Of a stretch of 64,000 nt of DNA, positions 48,131 to 59,010 are shown in pieces; positions within the stretch are counted from its first letter, which is position 1; each line of letters begins with the position of its first letter. The notes under the pieces were generated by a model, which saw only the letters and a program-made list of their open reading frames with translations, made no database searches and had not been told where the DNA came from. A program made the translations under genes and the position numbers. Source of the DNA: Chinchilla lanigera (taxonomy: Eukaryota > Chordata > Mammalia > Rodentia > Chinchillidae); assembly GCF_000276665.1 (NCBI RefSeq), contig NW_004955416.1:4319554-4383553 (forward strand). The letters run 5' to 3'.

Positions 48131-49316
48131 AATAAATTGAATAAGCTCTTCAAAACATGATTTAGGTACAAATTTCTCACTGATCCTTTAATCACTGAGT
48201 GAATACTTCACTGTCAGGTAAGGGAATACAGTGGAGAAATGAGAAGGTAGGTAAGAGCTGATGGTTGGAAATTTTGACTTTGAGTTGGTCTTGAAACATA
48301 ACAGGAATGAATGAAGGGGACAAGAGATAGAAAACTAAAAAGTTCATTCAGTGCTTGGAAGGTACAATTTGCTGTATTGTCCTTGGTTCACCATGTATAA
48401 ACTTAACTCCATTTTCCCTTTTCCCAACATTCTGCTACTTTCTGGACTGAAGAATATTTCTATTATATTCAGTTTAGCATGAGAACAGGTCTATATCATA
48501 GACTAAAGCAAACTTCCAATAAAAGCACCTATTTTCCCACTGACAGATATTTACCATGTGCTCCTAAACTACAAACTCCATTTGAACCACCAATGCAATC
48601 ACACTTCAGTGCTCTACCTTGGGTGTGTTTCCGGGAGACCTTTACACTTATGCATTGACACACATTTTGTTTTTACCTTCTAATTCTATCTCTTAAATAA
48701 TAAAATCTTGGAATGAAGTGAATTTGAAAATTGCATATTCTACGGGTATAACCTTGGTACATCATACACTGTCTTGCATGGCACAGATGTGTTGTAAAAC
48801 TTGAAGCACTGACCAGCTATTTTTGGTAATCATATATACCCTTCATCTTCTACTCACAGCTGGCTTTTAGTTTTTATTCAGTAATTTACTTTGGTGAGTG
48901 ACCACATATTTCATGAGTCAAGCTTGTAGGAGTGGAGAAAAGATGCCGTGGCGTAACCCCTGGAGACAACAGAAGTATGCCAGGACTGTGCCATGCAAAC
49001 AAAGACATACAGTCATCCTGTTGTAGGCACAAGGACATTTATTACCAGGACTGGCTACGTAACAGTGGACCCAGTCCAAAGTGAAAATGGAGAGCTCACA
49101 TTTATTAAGAGTTTCAAGACAGTGAAGCAGAATAGCAACCAAGGGTTGGTCCCCTATGGGACCTCAGGATCACACAGGTCACACATTTACAAACCTCCGT
49201 TTGACTAGTGCCATTGTCAAAACATTTGGTTTCCAGGACTATTCTCTCCTCTCTAAAAAATGTCAACACATTTTCATCTTGTATCATGAACTTTTTAGTT
49301 TTAAAGGAATCTATGA
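48131..49316. other. Spacer, no feature recognised
   Basis: AT-rich, unique-looking sequence with no coding evidence. Confidence 0.4.
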
Positions 49317-49333
49317 TAATTTTACATCTTTAA

Positions 49334-49431
49334 CTTTTTCTTTCTTTTTTTTTTTTTGTACCAGGAATTGAACTCAGGCCCTTGTGCTTGCCAGACAGGC
49401 ACTTGTGCCACTGAGCTATGTCCTCAGCCCC
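49334..49431 (-). mobile_element. ID-type SINE with perfect 17-bp TSD
   Basis: TTTTTGTACCAGGAATTGAACTC, TGCTTGCCAGACAGGCAC and GAGCTATGTCCTCAGCCCC. TAATTTTACATCTTTAA is duplicated at 49317-49333 and 49432-49448. The core is more diverged than the neighbouring copies although the TSD is intact. Confidence 0.93.
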
Positions 49432-49448
49432 TAATTTTACATCTTTAA

Positions 49449-50279
49449 AGACAATGGCACATAAAGTAAAATTTAGTGATTTCATGCTCTGCACTCACAA
49501 TTGCTATTATTCTGACATAGGTCTTAGAGTGGAAGGCTAAAGAAATGAATTCCAGGAAGGTTTCATTGAAGGAATTGTCCTGAAGTGGTCAAATGGCTAT
49601 CAGGTGTTACTGCCTTTGTGGAGCTTAGAAACTCACAAAAATCAGAAGTCACCTAGCACTTGAAACTCTGCCACCAAGAGTTGCTAAACATGGGTCCATT
49701 AATTAGGAAGGAGGATCACTTTCTCTCTCTTTTTCTGTCTTGAAAGGAACCCATATTTATAAACAAAATCTGAAACAAAGAAGCACAAAGCCTCTGAGGG
49801 AAAACAGTGTTTTTTTTTGTTTGTTTGTTTTTTAACAGTGGCATTTATAGTAGTCCCTCTGATGACTATGGATCATATCTCTTGAGTTAATACTGATTTT
49901 TCTTGCCAAATTATTTTTCACACACAGTGCTGTATGAAGAGAGAGCTTATTCAGACCAGATCAGACATGTTCAGGGTGGTATGGTCAGAGACAAGGAAGC
50001 CTTATGTCAGAGGTCAATATAGCCCCACCCACTGACAGCGTGGTTTCCATGGCACTGGAGAGGCTCATTGACATCTAAGGCCTCAATTACATAATATTTC
50101 AAGTCTGGAATACCCCACAGAAAGTTAATTTCCTTAGAGTCCCTGTTCTAGAGTTGGAGACAGTGTAGGTTTAATACACTCTTGAAGGAAAGGAAATGTC
50201 TCTATTTACTCTTTCTACTAGTCTGATTATAATTTATCTATTTATTAAAGACTCTGTATCAAAGTGAAAAATAAAAAGA
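49449..50279. other. Spacer, no feature recognised
   Basis: A T/G-rich tract TTTTTTTTTGTTTGTTTG occurs at 49811-49830. No gene or assignable repeat is seen. Confidence 0.4.
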
Positions 50280-50366
50280 GGGCTGGAGATGTGGCTCAGT
50301 GGTAGAGTGTTTGCCTAGAATATATGAGGTCTTGGGTTCAGCCCCTAGTGTCATTAAAAAAAAATT
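50280..50366 (+). mobile_element. ID-type SINE (older form)
   Basis: GGCTGGAGATGTGGCTCAGTGG, GTGTTTGCCTAGAATATATG and GGTTCAGCCCCTAGTGTC, then an A tail. It carries the GTGGCTCAGTGGTAGAG form, unlike the younger GCGGCA form. Confidence 0.88.
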
Positions 50367-50574
50367 AAGTCTATTTGAAGGATACAACAGTGCTTTGATG
50401 ATTATAGTGAAACGATTTTTGTGTCATGCAGATCAACATCTTCATCATCTTACCTAGTTATCCTGATCCTGGGATTTTAAAATACAAACATGAAATAGAA
50501 GGTAAGGGGATATTAAGTATTTCTTTTAAAAGAAGAATTCATCAGGATCAACCTATTTTTTCTTTCTTCTTCTT

Positions 50575-50640
50575 TAATGTCTAGACAATATCTGATACAC
50601 AGTGTCTACTTAATAAATGTTTAATGAATGGAATGCTAAG
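50575..50640 (+). mobile_element. MIR/L2 3'-end fragment
   Basis: ATATCTGATACACAGTGTCTACTTAATAAATGTTTAATGAATGG matches the shared MIR/L2 3' pattern (CCTGGCACATAGTAGGTGCTCAATAAATGTTTGTTGAATG). Confidence 0.6.
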
Positions 50641-52084
50641 TTCTTAGGCACCACTTATAAACATACCAGGAGTTAAACCTAAAATCAAATCCAAATGCGA
50701 ATTGGAATTATTTTACACACTGAAATACTGACATAAGTGAATTGGGTGACCTGCTGAATGACCAATTGATTTTTTAACAGGAGGTCCCATATGAAAAGTA
50801 TATACATTTTAAAAAATCAGGAATACTTAAAGATAGCAGTACGCTTTGGGTGCCTGCCATAGTTCATGAAACACACTAGGTGTTCATTTTCTTTGCTTAC
50901 TTTGACAATGGTACTTGGACTTGTTAAAATTACATTACCTTATGTCTAAGTAAACACACATTCCAAGCGTGCTGGGTCAAGCCATGAACGACCCATTTAC
51001 AATAATTAGTCTTCTCAGAGCAAAAGTGGAAACTGTCTGTTATGATTTAAATCTATTCCAGAGCAGTTTACATGAGTTAACACGGATAAATTGTAAACCC
51101 AGGAACAAATAAATAAACAAATACCCAAGTGGCTTTGAACAATTGAACTACTGCGTGGTTTCCAGTGGTGCACCCTTCTTCAGAAGCTTGCATTCTAATT
51201 AAGAGCTTACAACAGCAAGAAACCTGGGACAATGGCATGGGAGGGAATGGTAACATACTAATGAGAGGAAAACTCGGGACAATCTGTTTAATAACATCAT
51301 CGCCATTGTTCACATCAGAGTGACAAACAGAATACTATAGTAAAGCTCTGTGTCCTCTGGCCGTGCCGCAGTGCCGCCACACGTCTTTCCTGTGCCAGAA
51401 CGACTTAGCTTCTCTTTCAGCCCTCACACACATTAAATGGACAAGGGACGGAGAAAGCCTGCCATGGCAGAGCAGGAAAACAGGAGAGTGAGGAGAACTG
51501 GGTCACGACAGGCAAGGGGCAAAGATAAGCCTTGATTACTCCACGACGGAGCAAGACAGATATGCGATGTAAAGCTCAGACACTTCAGTATTATGCATAA
51601 GCAATAATTAATGTTCTTAGTTCCGGTTTATTTTTTCCTCCCAAGTTCCAGTCTGTAATATTGTTGACATTGTTGTTTTAATCTCCCTTTTGGAGTCCAT
51701 TGATTCCAAGTATTTGAGTTAATAGAAACAAAAAAATAAAACCAGGAGAGATGGTTAAAAATCTACAAAGTGTAGATTTTAAGATACAGCTTTTGATAAG
51801 GGTGCAAACTTATTTTGAAGGATGTTGAAGGGTCAAAGGGCGGGGCACATGACATCTTTTTATGAAGAGGTGTACTATTCTGAATTGAGCACTCTCTCAC
51901 TGAATTGCTCACAAAGACCAAGGATCAACACTATGTACCTGAATGGCACAACAGTAATGCACAAACACATGTATTTGACCAGGCATGAAATGAAAGGAAA
52001 AGTGTTTCCCTTCCAAAGGAATTTGCTTCTGTCTGAGATAGACTAATCATCCCATAGAATATAAAGGATAAATTAAAATAACAC
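50641..52084. other. Spacer with balanced-composition patches
   Basis: 50930-51110 and 51350-51660 look non-repetitive and less AT-skewed. A perfect 10-bp hairpin lies at 51758-51780. No gene is recognised. Confidence 0.4.
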
Positions 52085-52092
52085 CACACACA

Positions 52093-52124
<32 letters not shown>

Positions 52125-52130
52125 TACACA
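52085..52130. repeat. (CA)n microsatellite
   Basis: CA dinucleotide run with a few CATA interruptions. The minus-strand frame of alternating Cys/Val residues is an artefact. Confidence 0.95.
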
Positions 52131-52869
52131 TGAAATAACCATTTGAAAGTATCAGAGTGAAGCATCCAGAATAAAGAAGACCTTTAGGCGAGCCAGACAT
52201 GTCTGTTCTTACCATGTTCTTTATGCTAGTGATAGAGCTAGCATTATTTTAGGGTCAGAGAGCCTGCCAACTCCAAGGACTGAACGCATTCAAGTTTGAA
52301 GTATAGTCAGTGGGCTGGGGATAGAAAGGTAGGGATTTAGAGTTACAGAGAGAGTGAGGACTTAAGGGGCCACATCTGAAAGAAAAGAGAATTGTAAAGA
52401 AAGTATTGCAATGATTTGAAGCAGTTGTAACTCTTACACTGTACTTGAGCAAAGTCAAATACTAAAAATATAGGAAATTGAATAGAAAACTATCAAGAGT
52501 CAAATATCAAGCAAAAATTTGGGAAGACACAACCTGGAGTTTTATACAGACCGGGAACTATGAAACCCACAGGGCTTCAGCTGATGCCCTTGGAAGATCG
52601 GTGTTCTAGTATTGAGAAGAAACATAAAGACACAGGATCACATGGGTCAGTGTAAGCTTTGCCTGCCCTACCTGTGGGAAGAATGTGATCCCTTGTTGAA
52701 GATAATAACATCCCGAGTCTTTATATTTTTTCTACATAATATATAACACACAATTAAAATTGCCACCCAGCCTAGAAACAGCAAGATGGCCAAAACTGAG
52801 ATATAAAACCACACAAGAGAAACGGAACAAGTGGGACATGAAGATATTGGAATTAGCAGATTGGTGTTA
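52131..52869. other. Spacer, no feature recognised
   Basis: A short minus-strand frame (52668-52886) has a hydrophobic stretch but no homologous domain that I recognise. Confidence 0.4.
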
Positions 52870-54380
52870 AAATAGCTATGCTTCACAAATTCAAGAAAAT
52901 AAGTGAAAAAATGGGAAATTTGCCATGAAACAGAAATTTCAAAAAATTGAAGAGAAGGGGCTGGGGATTTAGCTCAGCGGCACAGCGCCTGCCTGGCAAG
53001 CAGAAGGTCGTGAGTTCAATTCCCAGTATCGGAAAAACACCAAAAAAACAAAAAAACAAAAACAAAAACAAAAAAAAACCCAAAAAGAAAAGAAAAGAAA
53101 AGAAAATTCTAGAACTGAAAAATATAATAGTTGAAACCAGAAATGTATTTCTCAGCAAATTTGAGGGAAGAAAAAAGAAAAACCAAAATAGAAAACATTC
53201 AGGTTGAAGTGTGAAGTGCACCAAGAATGGAAAAATGGAAGAGAAGGACAGATGAGGTTTGGTGGGGAAAGACTGCACATGTGCACACACAGTGCCGTGA
53301 TGAGATAAGATTTAAAAAATGGAGCAAGATGTTCAAACATACATTAAGTCAAAATTTCCCAAAGTGCTGGCAGACATTGACTTATAGATTCAAGAAACCC
53401 CACAAACTCCAAAAAGAGTAATACAAAGAAAGTCATACTTAGATATGTTAGAGTAAAAGCATTAAAGCTCAGAGATTAAAAATATAATTTTAGAAGCAAC
53501 CCCCTCAAAAAAAATATGTAATATTCAAGGGAAGGATACCCGACTTTCTAAAAGAAATCAAGAAAATCAGAGGAAAAGATGTCTTCAAAGTGCTGAAGAA
53601 ATTTACTAATCTCAAATTCCATAGCCAGAGAAAACATTATTTGAAAATCAAGGTAAAATAGATATATTTTTAGGCAAGCTAAAAGGAAAGACTTTATTGT
53701 GAGAAAAGTGTTCACTAAAAGATATTAGATTCTGGGCAACTACTTTGAAGTTAACAATATGCAATACAACAGCCATTATTGATTTCTTGTCATCTTGTTT
53801 TGAAATTCTGTATTGTTCTTTATTGTATTTTTGTGTCGTTTTATCTTTGTTTTTGTTATTTGGTTTTCATTCTTTTCTCTTTAAAATAAAATTTTTAAAA
53901 AGGTATATTAAAGGGAACTTTCTTGGCAAAGAAGCTTTCTTGGAAAAGAAACAAATAGATGAATGAGAATTCAGGAAGAGAAAAAAAACACTAGAAAAGC
54001 CAAGCCAGAAGTGCTAAACATATATTGACTTTTAGAAGTATAAGCAATATTATGTGACCTTCAAAATTTAAGCAGATTTATAATATATAATCACAATAGC
54101 AAAAATGGGCAAAGGATAAGTAGAATTCACAGTGTTTTTTAAAAATAATAAAAATACTTGAATTATCTAAAAAAAGGGAAGAAATAAAAAATAAAAGTGA
54201 TGAAAATAAGAAAGCAAGAAGTAAGTGTAACAAATATTTAGTTGGTGTGTTGAGACACCAAAATGTCTGTAATTACAGTTTTAAAAGGAAGTGGGCTTCA
54301 AACTCTTGGTTAGGGTACCTAAGTTTAAAAAGACTAAGATAGACTGCATTAAACATACAGCAAGTACACCCTGCTCCAAA
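52870..54380 (+). mobile_element. Ancient LINE-1 fragment (ORF1-like region), split by an ID
   Basis: AAATTCTAGAACTGAAAAATATAATAG, CAAAATTTCCCAAAGTGCTGG, TCAAGAAACCCCACAAACTCC, GTCTTCAAAGTGCTGAAGAAA and CAAGGTAAAATAGATATATTTTTAGGC follow the order of an old L1 ORF1. Frames are broken. An ID sits at 52957-53106. The 3' limit is uncertain. Confidence 0.65.
52957..53106 (+). mobile_element. ID-type SINE with long (CAAAAA)n tail
   Basis: GGGGCTGGGGATTTAGCTCAGC, GCGCCTGCCTGGCAAGC, GAGTTCAATTCCCAGTATCGG, followed by CAAAAAC-type and AAAAG-type repeats to about 53106. No clean TSD, probably blurred by tail expansion. Confidence 0.9.
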
Positions 54381-54469
54381 GACATATTTTAAACACAGGA
54401 ACTTGGAAATGTTAAAAGTAAAAGGATGAAGAAATATGCCATATTAATAGTAACAAAGTTGGGTGTAGT

Positions 54470-55000
54470 TCTAATATTAGATAAACTATATATAGTTACA
54501 TTTACATTACTGGTTTCTAGATTTATTGTACTCTGGTCAGAAAACAATGTTCCAGTATTTTGAAACTTGTTGAAACTTGCATTATGATTAAGCACATTCT
54601 TAGAGTTTGTGTTCAAATGTGTGTGTTTGATAAATCTTGTTTAATTCTTTTTTTTTTTTTTTTTTGGTTCTGGGGTTTGAACTAACAACCTTGTGCTTGC
54701 CAGGCAAGCGCTTATGCCACTGAGCTATATCCCCAGCGCCAATCTTGTTTAATTCTTCTCTGCAATTTCCTTCACCTTCTTCTCTCTTACAGAAAAGTCT
54801 GTTAACCGCCCCCACAACTGTAGTTGTGGATCTATTTGTCTTTTTATTTTTTAACTTTTTGCTTTATGTATTTTGAAGGCCATATTCTTAGGTGTATACA
54901 AATATAAAGCTATCATATCTTCTAGTGAAATTGATCAGTGCACAATGATAAACTATCCCTGCTTATTTATAGTAATAACATGCATTTCTTTCACAGAGAA
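54470..55000 (-). mobile_element. Ancient LINE-1 ORF2 fragment, split by an ID
   Basis: In reverse orientation: ATTACTGGTTTCTAGATTTATTGTACTCTGGTCAG, TTTTGAAACTTGTTGAAACTTGC, then after the ID GTGGATCTATTTGTC, GCTTTATGTATTTTGAAGGCC and AATTGATCAGTGCACAATG. This is the order of the central L1 ORF2 segment on the opposite strand. Confidence 0.65.
54650..54740 (-). mobile_element. ID-type SINE with perfect 17-bp TSD
   Basis: A T tail, GGTTCTGGGGTTTGAACTAAC, TGCTTGCCAGGCAAGCGC and TGAGCTATATCCCCAGCGCC. AATCTTGTTTAATTCTT lies at 54633-54649 and 54741-54757. Confidence 0.95.
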
Positions 55001-55159
55001 AATTATAAATTACTCCTGGAAAAATATTTTAAAAATGAAATAAATGAAAGTTATAATGTTTGTGATTTGGAATACTTAACAGAAAAGTTGTAAATCCCAT
55101 CCAGAATGCATCTTTGTGTATGTTTGTATTTGTATGTATGCACAAGTTTGTACACTAAA

Positions 55160-55335
55160 AAGTGCAATCTCCACTGAGCATAGTGGCTGTAATCCCAGCT
55201 ACTTGGGAGGCTGAGGTAGAGAATTGCATGCTTAAAGCCTGCATGGGCAACTTAGTGAGACAAAGTAAAAAAATTATAAAGGACTAGAAGTGGTGCAGCA
55301 TTTATCTAACTCAGTAGTGCAAACAATAAAAAGTC
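55160..55335 (+). mobile_element. B4-like SINE (diverged B1 + ID)
   Basis: A B1-like part (GTGGCTGTAATCCCAGCTAC, TTGGGAGGCTGAGGTAGAG, GGGCAACTTAGTGAGACAAAG) is followed by an ID-like part (AGAAGTGGTGCAGCATTTATC, AACTCAGTAGTGC). This is the plus-strand counterpart of the B4-like copies at 11.2 and 18.7 kb. Confidence 0.6.
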
Positions 55336-55689
55336 AATCTCAATAAAAATTCTAGCAGATGTGTATGTGTGCATGTGCGTACATGTATGTGTGAAAAGGA
55401 AAAGATTGTTGCTAAAATTTAAAACGAGAAGGCCAAGGGCAGTAAATAAAAACTTGAAACAGAAGATCAAAATCCCTAGATATATGACAAAATTGTCACT
55501 ATAATGCAATAGGGAAAGAGGATCTTTTCTAGTGTGACACTGGACTAGTTTTTATGAAAAATATGTTACACATACATACATCTATGTGAAAGTATATTTC
55601 TCTTACATATTACCAAACACAAAAAATAAATTTCAGACAGATTTTGAATGTAGTTATGAAAGACTGCACAATAAAGCTTTTCTCTCTCA

Positions 55690-55905
55690 AGGAGAGCAAG
55701 GGGTCAGAGAAATATGGTCTGTAGACCACTCACTTTTGTAAGTAAAGTTTATTGGAATATAAACACACCCACTTATTTACATATTGTCCTTTGCTTTTGT
55801 ACTGCAGTGTTAGAGTAGAATGGTTGTGACAGATGCTGCAGGGCTCGCATTTCGTAAATATTTACTTTGCAGCAAAAGTTTGCCACCCTCTGATGGAGAC
55901 TCAGA
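55690..55905 (+). mobile_element. hAT-Charlie-type non-autonomous element
   Basis: TTTTGTAAGTAAAGTTTATTGG, AATATAAACACACCCACTTATTTACATATTGTC, GTTGTGACAGATGC, AAATATTTACTTTGC and AAAAGTTTGCCACCCTCTG follow a common Charlie-group repeat (TTTTGTAAATAAAGTTTTATTGG...CATTTACGTATTGTC...AATATTTACTATC...AAAGTTTGCCGACCC). The exact subfamily is not assigned. Confidence 0.65.
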
Positions 55906-55920
55906 CCATTTAATATGGAT

Positions 55921-56016
55921 TTTTCATTGATGTAAAAATGATAGCAGGTATGAAAGCAAGATAATATAGAAAATTTATAGTATCTTCTATTTTGTACTCA
56001 AATCTTACATTTTAAG
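55921..56016 (+). repeat. Dispersed repeat copy 1 (pair with 58123-58220)
   Basis: About 96 bp ending TTCTATTTTGTACTCAAATCTTACATT, roughly 75-80% identical by eye to 58123-58220. The family is unknown. Confidence 0.6.
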
Positions 56017-56040
56017 GGAGATGTTATTATTATTATTATT

Positions 56041-56112
56041 TGCAGTGTTGAGGATCAAATCACACATCAAAGGCAAATATTCTAACTAGAGAACTCTATC
56101 CCTCAAGCCTTG
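56041..56112 (-). mobile_element. ID-type SINE, highly diverged
   Basis: GCAGTGTTGAGGATCAAATC and CTAGAGAACTCTATCCCTCAAGCC retain only the outline of a reverse-complement ID. An ATT run precedes it. Confidence 0.45.
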
Positions 56113-56284
56113 GAAAGATTTCTCAAATTGGACACAAAAGGAAAAATATTAAAGGAAAAAGTTAATTGTACATCATTATTAGTAAGAGTTTCTGTTTTTT
56201 TGTCAGTGATTATTGACAGAGACTGGAGAAGGTACTTGTAATATATGTATTCAACTGTGCTAGATTATACGCTTTGTTCACTTT

Positions 56285-56740
56285 TATGTCCACTCCTCTA
56301 TCCATTCTTCCTTCTAAGAAGGATGTACTAATCTGTTCCCTTGACTTTAGGACTGAACTTGCAAATGTTTTGACAAGATTGGGTGTATTCAGGGGGCTAT
56401 GGTTGTAGACTTGCAATTGTTTTGAGCAGTGGCATGTAAACAGATGCAGTATATTTCATGAGTGAATATAAGTGTCTTTGTAGGCATAGCTGGTCTCTGC
56501 TATACTGTTCTCTTGCTGTGACTTTCAGCTGTGAGTTAGGTTATCTCAGATGATGCCTCCATCTGCACCTAGGGTCCTAGAAAGAGAAAACTTGTGAACC
56601 CAAGCTGAGACCAGCAGAACTGAGCCCAGTGTTTCCCATCAGAGTCCAGTAAGGCTGTATATAACCTGAAACAAAAATAAAGTGAGCATGAAATATATAT
56701 TTGTTTTTTAACAATCAGTGGGGTTTTGTTTTTGTTTTAT
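56285..56740 (+). mobile_element. MLT1-type MaLR LTR
   Basis: TCCCTTGACTTTAGGACTG, CTAGAAAGAGAAAACTTGTGAACCC, GAGACCAGCAGAACTGAGCCC and AAAAATAAAGTGAGCATGAAAT (polyadenylation signal), ending near GTGGGGTTTTG, follow the MLT1 LTR order. It is old. Confidence 0.65.
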
Positions 56741-56744
56741 TTTT

Positions 56745-57370
56745 AAAAAATCAACTGGTGTGACTTTGTGAAAGCTCACTATACACAGGCAAAGAAAAGA
56801 TCTAGAAAAAACTCTCCAACTTGAAAAAAAACTCAAAGCAACCCAATATTCAAGGCTAAAACATTCCCAAAGAAGGATATCAAGGGCTGGGGATTTAGCT
56901 CAGCGGCAAAAGCGCCTGCCTGGCAAGCGCAAGGTTGTGAGTTCGGTTCCCCGTACCAGAGAAAAACTAAAAAAAAAAAAAAAAAAGAAGGATATCAAAA
57001 TACCTAATAAGCATAAAACAAGTTGCTCAAAACTCAATTTAAATGCAAAGTAAAACTAAAAAGCCTTACCATTACATACCCACAAGAATGGCTAAAGTAA
57101 AAGAAAAAAACCTGACAATGTCAAGTGTTGACAAGGATGTGCAGCAGCTCTAACAAATGAAGCCAGTTAGAGACTGTATTGATAGAATCGCTTTCAGATT
57201 TACTTAGCAGTATTTACATTAGCACATGCATTGCCGTATCACTCAATAATTCCACTCCTGGAAATATACCTGATAGAAATGAATAAAAATGCTGAACAAA
57301 TGCATTTATAAGATTATTCATTGTTGCTTTATTTTATATAATCTTAAATTAGAAATGCCCCGATAGTCAT
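56745..57370 (+). mobile_element. Ancient LINE-1 3' fragment, split by an ID
   Basis: GTGAAAGCTCACTATACACAGG, ACCATTACATACCCACAAGAATGGC, GTCAAGTGTTGACAAGGATGTG, AATTCCACTCCTGGAAATATACC and GAATAAAAATGCTGAACAAATG follow the L1 ORF2-end/3' order. It is diverged. Confidence 0.65.
56884..56983 (+). mobile_element. ID-type SINE, young, perfect 15-bp TSD
   Basis: GGGCTGGGGATTTAGCTCAGC, AAAGCGCCTGCCTGGCAAGC, GTTCGGTTCCCCGTACC and a long A tail. AAAGAAGGATATCAA lies at 56869-56883 and 56984-56998. It is inserted into an old L1. Confidence 0.95.
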
Positions 57371-57474
57371 GACTAACATTATATATATTATATTATATAT
57401 ATGTACATAATTATACATGTCAATAATATTTATTCAAGGAAATACTTCACAGTGACAATAAAGAAATTACTCTC

Positions 57475-57587
57475 TCTCTCTTTTTTTTTTTTTTTTTTTT
57501 TGGTTTTTCTCCAGTACCGGGAACCGAACTCACGACCTTGCGCTTGCCAGGCAGGCGCTTTTGCCGCTGAGCTAAATCCCCAGCCCC
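57475..57587 (-). mobile_element. ID-type SINE, young, perfect 14-bp TSD
   Basis: A CT then T tail, TTTTTCTCCAGTACCGGGAA, CGCTTGCCAGGCAGGCGC and AAATCCCCAGCCCC. AAGAAATTACTCTC lies at 57461-57474 and 57588-57601. Confidence 0.95.
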
Positions 57588-57601
57588 AAGAAATTACTCT
57601 C

Positions 57602-58680
57602 AATTACATCAATACAGATACTTCTCACAAATGTAATTTTGAGCATGAGGACACAGATGTCAAAGAATATATCCTGTACTTTACATTTTAAATTCAAAAA
57701 CAGGTAGATTGATCTTGTGGGATAGAAATTAGAAGTTAGGTTAGTGGTTAATTTTGGATACAAGGAGTTCTCTGAGGGAGCATAAAAGATGTTAAGGGGT
57801 ATTGGTGATGTTCTATATTTTACTTTGGACAGTTAAATGTATTTATTTTAAAAAATACTTTTGACTCATACATTTAAGACTTGTCACTTCATGCTAGCCA
57901 TCAATAAATTATCTACAAAAAAGAAATACATGGACCTGAACATAGAGTGTTTGGGGAGTAGCTGTGTGCACACGTGTGTACATATGCAAAAGCACACACC
58001 TTGAAGGAATTCAAATTAAACAAAACAAAACAAAAATGTTTTGAGAGGTAAAATCAGCTCACATACTTCCTGCTGAAGGAATTTTACTTTATTTTGTGCT
58101 AACTAAAAATTGAAAATGACTTTTTTCATTCATATAAAAATAGTATTAGGCATGAGGGCAAGGTGATATATAAATAATTTACAATGCCTTCTATTTTATA
58201 TTCAAATCTTACATTCTAAGAAAATGATTCAATGGTAATAGGTCTCTAGTGATACTAACAATTGAATGTGAATACCATTTTATTCTAGCACTATATTTCC
58301 ATTAAATATCCAGTAAGATCTACTTTAAAATATAGAAGGCAAGTATTTAAGATCCACAAGAACTGGCATTGCGCCCTATTTTATTTCCTATTGAATGCCA
58401 AATTCCTGGAAATTTACCTTGTTTGTGGTAAAGCTTATTAAATATTTATTGAATTAAAATAAAATTAGGTAATTCTTTTATTTAGCATGGATAATTTAAA
58501 TACTATAGTGTAATTGTGTCTTTATATCCCTCTGCTTCTTAAATTTCCAGTTATAAGAATGACATAGAGATCCTAATTTCTGCTAATAGAAAAATGTTAA
58601 TGGTCTAGAAATATTTTCATTGTTCTAGGCCTTACAGTGATTGTTACTTGATTCTTGAAAAAATCACCTCAAATTAATCT
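57602..58680. other. AT-rich spacer containing repeat copy 2
   Basis: Apart from the dispersed repeat copy at 58123-58220, no feature is assigned. Confidence 0.4.
58123..58220 (+). repeat. Dispersed repeat copy 2 (pair with 55921-56016)
   Basis: TTTTCATTCATATAAAAATAG through TTCTATTTTATATTCAAATC is the partner of 55921-56016 in the same orientation. Confidence 0.6.
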
Positions 58681-59010
58681 GTCTTAGTTACTTTCTCATT
58701 TCTGGGACACAATATCTGACACTGATAATTAAAAGGAGGAGTTTACTTGGCTCACAATTTTTAGAGGTTTCCATCCATAGTTGGCTGGCTCCAAGGCAGG
58801 GTGACACAACAGTGGAACATGGCAGAGGAGACGCAGCCCACAGCATGGCAGAGGGAAACAGAGAGAGGGATGAAAGAAGTGGGATGTGTAATAGATCCTC
58901 CAGCCACACTCCCAGCGACCCACCTCTTCCCCCAATACTTCAGCCCAGCAACATCACATTTAGCTATAAATTCATCAGTGGACTAATCCACAATCCAACA
59001 ATATTTTATT
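58681..59010 (-). mobile_element. MaLR-like LTR fragment
   Basis: TTAGTTACTTTCTCATTTCTGG, GGAGGAGTTTACTTGGCTCACA, GGTTTCCATCC, GGAACATGGCAGAGG, CCACACTCCCAGCGACCCACC and TAATCCACAATCC follow the reverse-complement order of MaLR LTRs (TTTCTCATTGCTGT...GGTTTAATTGGCTCAC...CATGGCGGAAGG...CACCTCC). It is diverged, with no internal region. Confidence 0.6.
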
